Below, one piece after another: positions 13,798 to 16,417 of a stretch of DNA of 16,417 nt. The position numbers and the translations under genes were made by a program. The stretch is from Candidatus Nomurabacteria bacterium (GTDB lineage Bacteria; Patescibacteriota; Minisyncoccia; Phycocordibacterales; UBA9973): NCBI GenBank assembly GCA_020846955.1, contig JADLCZ010000020.1, positions 1-16,417 on the forward strand, written 5' to 3'. Each line of letters starts with the position of its first letter. Positions within the stretch are counted from its first letter, which is position 1. Under the pieces are notes generated by a model, which saw only the letters and a list, made by a program, of their open reading frames with translations, was not told the origin of the DNA and searched no databases.

Positions 13798-14217
13798 ATG
13801 TTAATACCAAAGAAAGTAAAATTTAGAAAATGGCAGACGGGACGTCGTAATGTGGCGCGTCGTACTCCTGATACTCGTGGTATTACACTTGCATTCGGTT
13901 CTTTTGGGTTGAAGGCTACAACGAGCGCTCGTGTGAAATCAAATCAAATCGAATCTGCTCGTAAGGTTGCAACTCGTACTATTACAAAAGCTGGCCGTAT
14001 TTGGATTCGAATTTTTCCAGACAGACCATTTACAGCAAAGCCTGCAGAAGTAGGTATGGGAAAGGGTAAAGGTGATCCACAGGGCTATTGCATGGAAGTG
14101 AATCCTGGCCGTATTATTTTCGAAGTTGATGGAATACCAGAACAACTTGCTCGTGAGGCATTGCGCAAGGCTGGTACAAAATTACCATTAAAGACACGCA
14201 TCGTAGCTCGTCAATAA
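13798..14217 (+). CDS. rplP: 50S ribosomal protein L16
   Basis: A 139-residue L16 (uL16), which contacts A- and P-site tRNAs. Clear motifs are LAFGSFGLKA, WIRIFPDRPFTAKPAE, GMGKGKGDPQGY and FEVDGIPEQLAREALRKAG, then KLPLKTRIV. The arginine that YcfD/RoxA hydroxylates in E. coli (Arg81 in VRMGKGKG) is Gly86 here. An insertion of a few residues (RRTPDTRG) near residue 25 accounts for the shifted numbering. The next gene, rpsQ, starts only 6 nt after the stop, leaving no room for rpmC. Confidence 0.96.
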   Translation: MLIPKKVKFRKWQTGRRNVARRTPDTRGITLAFGSFGLKATTSARVKSNQIESARKVATRTITKAGRIWIRIFPDRPFTAKPAEVGMGKGKGDPQGYCMEVNPGRIIFEVDGIPEQLAREALRKAGTKLPLKTRIVARQ

Positions 14218-14223
14218 ATTTTT

Positions 14224-14472
14224 ATGAAAGAAAAAACAGAAGTAAAAAAGAATAAAGTATTGAAAGGAGTTGTTGTTTCAGATAAAATGGACAAGACTAT
14301 TGTAGTATCTGTTACTCGCTTTGTAGAGCACAAAAAATACGGTAAAAGATTGAAAATCAGCAAGAAGTACAAAGCCCATGATGAAACAAATTCCAAGAAA
14401 ATTGGTGATAAAGTAGAAATCGTAGAGACTCGTCCAATCTCGAAAGATAAGAAATTTAAAGTAGTAGCTTAA
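14224..14472 (+). CDS. rpsQ: 30S ribosomal protein S17
   Basis: An 82-residue S17 (uS17), an OB-fold primary binder of 16S rRNA. The signature KGVVVSDKMDKTIVVSVTRF and the HKKYGKRLKISKKYKAHDE segment are typical, ending with VEIVETRPISKDKKFKVV. It normally follows rpmC (L29); here it directly follows rplP, with a spacer of ATTTTT. Confidence 0.96.
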   Translation: MKEKTEVKKNKVLKGVVVSDKMDKTIVVSVTRFVEHKKYGKRLKISKKYKAHDETNSKKIGDKVEIVETRPISKDKKFKVVA

Positions 14473-14476
14473 TTTT

Positions 14477-14848
14477 ATGATACAAGACGGAACAGTAGTA
14501 AAAATAACAGACAATGCCGGCGGAAAGGTTGGTAAAGTCTTCAAAGTACTTGGCTCTTCACGCCGACGCTATGCTTATATTGGCGACAAGGTTATCCTTT
14601 CTGTAAAGGTTGCAGAACCTCGCAAAGGTATAAAGAAGAAGGATGTCTGCCAAGCTGTAGTTGTGCGTACTACAAATGCATTTCGCCGAAAAGATGGATC
14701 ATATATTCGTTTTGACGACAATGCAGTAGTAATACTAGAAAAGGATAAACAAGATCCAAAGGCTGGCCGCGTATTCGGACCAATTCCTCGTGAGCTTGCA
14801 GAGCGTGGATATCAAAAGATTATTTCATTAGCACCAGAGGTTATATAA
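14477..14848 (+). CDS. rplN: 50S ribosomal protein L14
   Basis: A 123-residue L14 (uL14), near the factor-binding face of the 50S subunit and part of bridge B8. It begins MIQDGTVVKITDNAGGKVGK and has the signature VILSVKVAEPRKGIKKKD, followed by VVRTTNAFRRKDGSYIRFDD and a normal C-terminus (FGPIPRELAE). It is followed by a 76-nt spacer, unusually long for this block. Confidence 0.97.
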   Translation: MIQDGTVVKITDNAGGKVGKVFKVLGSSRRRYAYIGDKVILSVKVAEPRKGIKKKDVCQAVVVRTTNAFRRKDGSYIRFDDNAVVILEKDKQDPKAGRVFGPIPRELAERGYQKIISLAPEVI

Positions 14849-14858
14849 TTATACTTGT

Positions 14859-14882
14859 CCCGTTTTAAAATCGACGAACGGG
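14859..14882 (+). promoter_or_regulatory. Hairpin in the rplN-rplX spacer, with possible internal promoter
   Basis: CCCGTT (14859-14864) pairs with AACGGG (14877-14882) around a 12-nt loop. No T run follows, so it is not a classic terminator. Upstream, TATAAT (14844-14849, overlapping the rplN stop) and TATACT (14850-14855) could be -10 boxes, though no convincing -35 is seen. If either is used, this hairpin would be at the very 5' end of the transcript. It may be a processing or regulatory structure. Confidence 0.4.
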
Positions 14883-14924
14883 GAAATATACAAAACATTT
14901 ATTATTTAAATTTTTAAAACTGGG

Positions 14925-15143
14925 ATGAAAATCAAAAAAGGCGACAACGTAATAATTTTAACAGGAGGCGACAAAGGCAAAAAAGGCAAAGTAATGAAGT
15001 CTTTCCCAACACTTAACAAAATTGTTGTTGAGGGTGTGAACATGAAGAAAAGAAGCAAGAAAGCAACTAAAAAGACTGGCCCAGGAGGGCTTATAGAAAT
15101 GGCAATGCCAATCGATGCAAGTAACGCAAAGAAGGTGAATTAA
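14925..15143 (+). CDS. rplX: 50S ribosomal protein L24, short form
   Basis: A 72-residue L24 (uL24), a KOW-domain assembly initiator that binds 23S rRNA near the tunnel exit. The KOW segment KIKKGDNVIILTGGDKGKKG is clear, followed by VVEGVNMKKRSKK and GGLIEMAMPIDASN. It ends there; the usual C-terminal 30 or so residues (the region after PIHVSNV in E. coli) are missing. The stop codon is followed by spacer sequence, with no further in-frame coding, so this looks like a true short form. Confidence 0.93.
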   Translation: MKIKKGDNVIILTGGDKGKKGKVMKSFPTLNKIVVEGVNMKKRSKKATKKTGPGGLIEMAMPIDASNAKKVN

Positions 15144-15149
15144 TAATTA

Positions 15150-15182
15150 CTAGTCCCTAGCAACAAGAACCTAGAAACTAAT
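15150..15182. repeat. CTAG-rich repeat words in the rplX-rplE spacer
   Basis: CTAGTCCCTAG (15150-15160) and GAACCTAGAAACTAA (15168-15182) repeat the words of the tuf-rpsJ spacer. CTAGTCCCTA is the reverse complement of TAGGGACTAG there, while CTAGAAACT is in the same direction. The shared vocabulary in two spacers about 10 kb apart suggests a dispersed intergenic repeat family. Confidence 0.55.
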
Positions 15183-15185
15183 TAT

Positions 15186-15725
15186 ATGGAAACAACAAAA
15201 CAAAAAGAGAAAAAAGCATACACAACAATGAAAGGCGACTTCAAATACAAGAATTTGATGTCTGCACCTCATTTGGTAAAGGTAGTTGTAGCTACTGGCA
15301 CTGGTAGTGCTGTTAAGCGTGACAAGAATCGCAACGACTTTGTTGTAGGACGCCTTGCAAAGATCACAGGACAAAAACCTGCATTACGAAGCGCAAAGAA
15401 ATCTATCGCAAGCTTCAAAATCCGTGAAGGGGATCCAGTAGGAGTAATGGTCACACTACGCGGCTCAAGAATGTATTCATTCTTAGACAAGCTAATCAAT
15501 GTTGCAATTCCTCGTACAAAAGACTTCCGTGGTATCGAGCAGAAAATTGTAGACAATATTGGAAATCTCACAATGAGTATCAAAGAGCACACAATCTTCC
15601 CAGAAGCGGGCGATGAAGAGCTCAAAGATGTGTTTGGAATGGCAGTAACACTTGTAACAAGTGCTAAGACAAAAAAGGAAGCATTAGAATTTTTCAAACT
15701 TATAGGTATTCCATTCAAAAAATAA
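15186..15725 (+). CDS. rplE: 50S ribosomal protein L5
   Basis: A 179-residue L5 (uL5), which binds 5S rRNA and contacts P-site tRNA. Motifs include FKYKNLMSAPHLVKVVVATG, ITGQKPALRSAKKSIASFKI and the REGDPVGVMVTLRG loop, then DFRGIEQK and NLTMSIKEHTIFPE. The N-terminus is short and Lys-rich (METTKQKEKK) where many L5 proteins have a longer helix; the ATG at 15228 is a possible later start, but 15186 keeps a more normal length. It is the last ribosomal gene here and is followed by a terminator. Confidence 0.96.
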   Translation: METTKQKEKKAYTTMKGDFKYKNLMSAPHLVKVVVATGTGSAVKRDKNRNDFVVGRLAKITGQKPALRSAKKSIASFKIREGDPVGVMVTLRGSRMYSFLDKLINVAIPRTKDFRGIEQKIVDNIGNLTMSIKEHTIFPEAGDEELKDVFGMAVTLVTSAKTKKEALEFFKLIGIPFKK

Positions 15726-15749
15726 ATCTAATCCTATTACTCTGATTTT

Positions 15750-15779
15750 CCCACCAGTCCGACTGGTGGGTTTTATTTT
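15750..15779 (+). terminator. Rho-independent terminator after rplE
   Basis: CCCACCAG (15750-15757) pairs with CTGGTGGG (15763-15770) around TCCGA, followed by TTTTATTTT. It closes the second ribosomal block, so no spc-operon genes follow in this transcript. Confidence 0.92.
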
Positions 15780-15780
15780 G

Positions 15781-15808
15781 TTGACTTTTTGGGTGTAAGG
15801 GGTATGAT
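15781..15808 (+). promoter_or_regulatory. Promoter for the small membrane-anchored protein gene
   Basis: TTGACT (15781-15786) and TATGAT (15803-15808) are spaced by 16 nt, directly after the rplE terminator. The start point near 15815 leaves a leader of about 20 nt. Confidence 0.7.
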
Positions 15809-15835
15809 GAGTAAAAATTTAAAACCCTTAATAAT

Positions 15836-16216
15836 ATGAAAAATATTCTTATTGAAAACTGGAAGATCACCTTATGTCTATTAACATTGATTATTTTATT
15901 TATTCTGCCAACAGTTTGGACTAAAATTGTTAAAATCTTTCGTAGAAAACCAAAGGAGTTAGAAATACAATTTTTAAAGATTGAGGACTTACCTCCAGGA
16001 ACAGTCTTTGAGGTTGTGGGTATTCATCCAAAAACGCATACTGCCGATTTGGTTTGTAAAAATTTACCACACAACAAAATGGTAGAATTTAATGGAAGTG
16101 TGATTTCTGTGTATTTTATGGAAAGAACATTCCTTAAGCTTGAATTAAATAACTATTTTAAGGTAAAGGGCATAGAAATTGTTTGGGTCTCCTCGCAAAC
16201 TGATAATTTTTTCTAG
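15836..16216 (+). CDS. Membrane-anchored small protein of unknown function
   Basis: A 126-residue protein not recognised as a known family. One hydrophobic helix lies at about residues 9-29 (WKITLCLLTLIILFILPTVW), followed by a basic stretch (KIFRRKPKE), which by the positive-inside rule places the C-terminal part in the cytoplasm. Residues 41-125 look like a compact beta-rich domain (LPPGTVFEVVGIHPKTHTAD, with later strands SVISVYFME and IEIVWVSS). It has its own promoter and terminator, so it is an independent monocistronic unit rather than part of the ribosomal block. Confidence 0.7.
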   Translation: MKNILIENWKITLCLLTLIILFILPTVWTKIVKIFRRKPKELEIQFLKIEDLPPGTVFEVVGIHPKTHTADLVCKNLPHNKMVEFNGSVISVYFMERTFLKLELNNYFKVKGIEIVWVSSQTDNFF

Positions 16217-16260
16217 ACTAACATAATGACAGCTTAATCTTAAGATTTTAAAGATAATAG

Positions 16261-16286
16261 AACGGCTCCTTCAGGGGCCGTTTTAT
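16261..16286 (+). terminator. Rho-independent terminator after the small membrane protein gene
   Basis: AACGGCTCC (16261-16269) pairs with GGGGCCGTT (16274-16282), with one G/T wobble, around TTCA, and TTTT follows. The opposite strand has only a weak T run, so it mainly serves the + strand. Confidence 0.85.
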
Positions 16287-16326
16287 CTATAGTATTTTCT
16301 AATCCCTAAATTACACCCAAATTATA

Positions 16327-16417
16327 TCATATCCTCTTAATGTTTTTAAATAATTTCGACCGCATTTCAGCTACTTTTTGAGCAACTTCAAAATGAGTTT
16401 TTAATATTGATTGTTGT
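16327..16417 (-). CDS. 3' end of a convergent gene, product unknown (partial)
   Basis: On the minus strand an open frame enters from the window edge and ends at TGA (16327-16329), giving a 29-residue C-terminus: QQSILKTHFEVAQKVAEMRS followed by KLFKNIKRI. It is amphipathic and basic, like a helical protein end. It is too short to name. It converges on the small membrane protein gene, with the terminator between them. Confidence 0.45.
   Translation of the reverse strand, partial: QQSILKTHFEVAQKVAEMRSKLFKNIKRI

Noticed and set aside
15269..15718. Long minus-strand open frame opposite rplE
   Set aside because: A shadow of rplE with no start context or recognisable domain.
16236..16247. Palindrome AATCTTAAGATT as an operator
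   Set aside because: Short, A/T-dominated and positioned between a stop codon and a terminator; likely chance.
1..16417. tRNA, rRNA or CRISPR array
   Set aside because: No cloverleaf, rRNA-like or regularly spaced repeat pattern was seen in the spacers, which are mostly very short.

Overview
The window is AT-rich and tightly packed. Nearly every gene lies on the + strand, the code is standard (TGA is a stop), starts have almost no Shine-Dalgarno sequences, and the ribosomal proteins are small and reduced. This fits a Candidate Phyla Radiation bacterium (Patescibacteria, most likely a Parcubacteria/Paceibacteria lineage). That placement is inferred from style and protein sequence, not from a tree.

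Layout. (1) 1-4084: the 3' end of a secreted Ig-like protein with a C-terminal type I dockerin, then three tandem membrane-anchored proteins that each carry a signal peptide, a cohesin-like domain, Ig/Fn3-like domains, one C-terminal transmembrane helix and a cytoplasmic tail. Between the dockerin gene and the first cohesin gene sits a branched, GC-rich palindrome flanked by an 11-bp direct repeat, which looks like a small insertion. The third cohesin gene appears frameshifted in a short A tract, which cuts off an acidic, Pro/Glu-rich tail. (2) 4085-8318: a promoter and a first ribosomal block, tuf-rpsJ-rplC-rplD-rplW-rplB, closed by a strong terminator. (3) 8363-12294: an island inside what is normally one S10 operon. 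It holds two related four-helix membrane proteins, a small membrane protein, a YjdF/DUF2238 membrane protein, a DgkA-family lipid kinase, and pyrE-pyrF (the last two steps of UMP synthesis). Several of its genes have their own extended -10 promoters placed so close to the ATG that the mRNAs would be leaderless. (4) 12291-15779: a second promoter and ribosomal block, rpsS-rplV-rpsC-rplP-rpsQ-rplN-rplX-rplE, closed by a terminator. rpmC (L29) is absent from its usual place between rplP and rpsQ, and the spc genes that usually follow rplE (rpsN, rpsH, rplF and so on) are not here. (5) 15781-16417: an unrecognised membrane-anchored small protein with its own promoter and terminator, then the 3' end of a convergent minus-strand gene.

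How it fits together. The ribosomal blocks and tuf make translation machinery. pyrE-pyrF turns orotate and PRPP into UMP, and the DgkA homologue probably phosphorylates a lipid such as undecaprenol or diacylglycerol for envelope synthesis. The dockerin and cohesin proteins suggest a surface system in which secreted dockerin-bearing proteins dock on membrane-anchored cohesins. The most unusual points are this cohesin/dockerin locus, the 79-bp insertion-like palindrome within it, the frameshifted tail, the split S10 operon with leaderless promoters, and the A/T-only spacers that take the place of ribosome binding sites.
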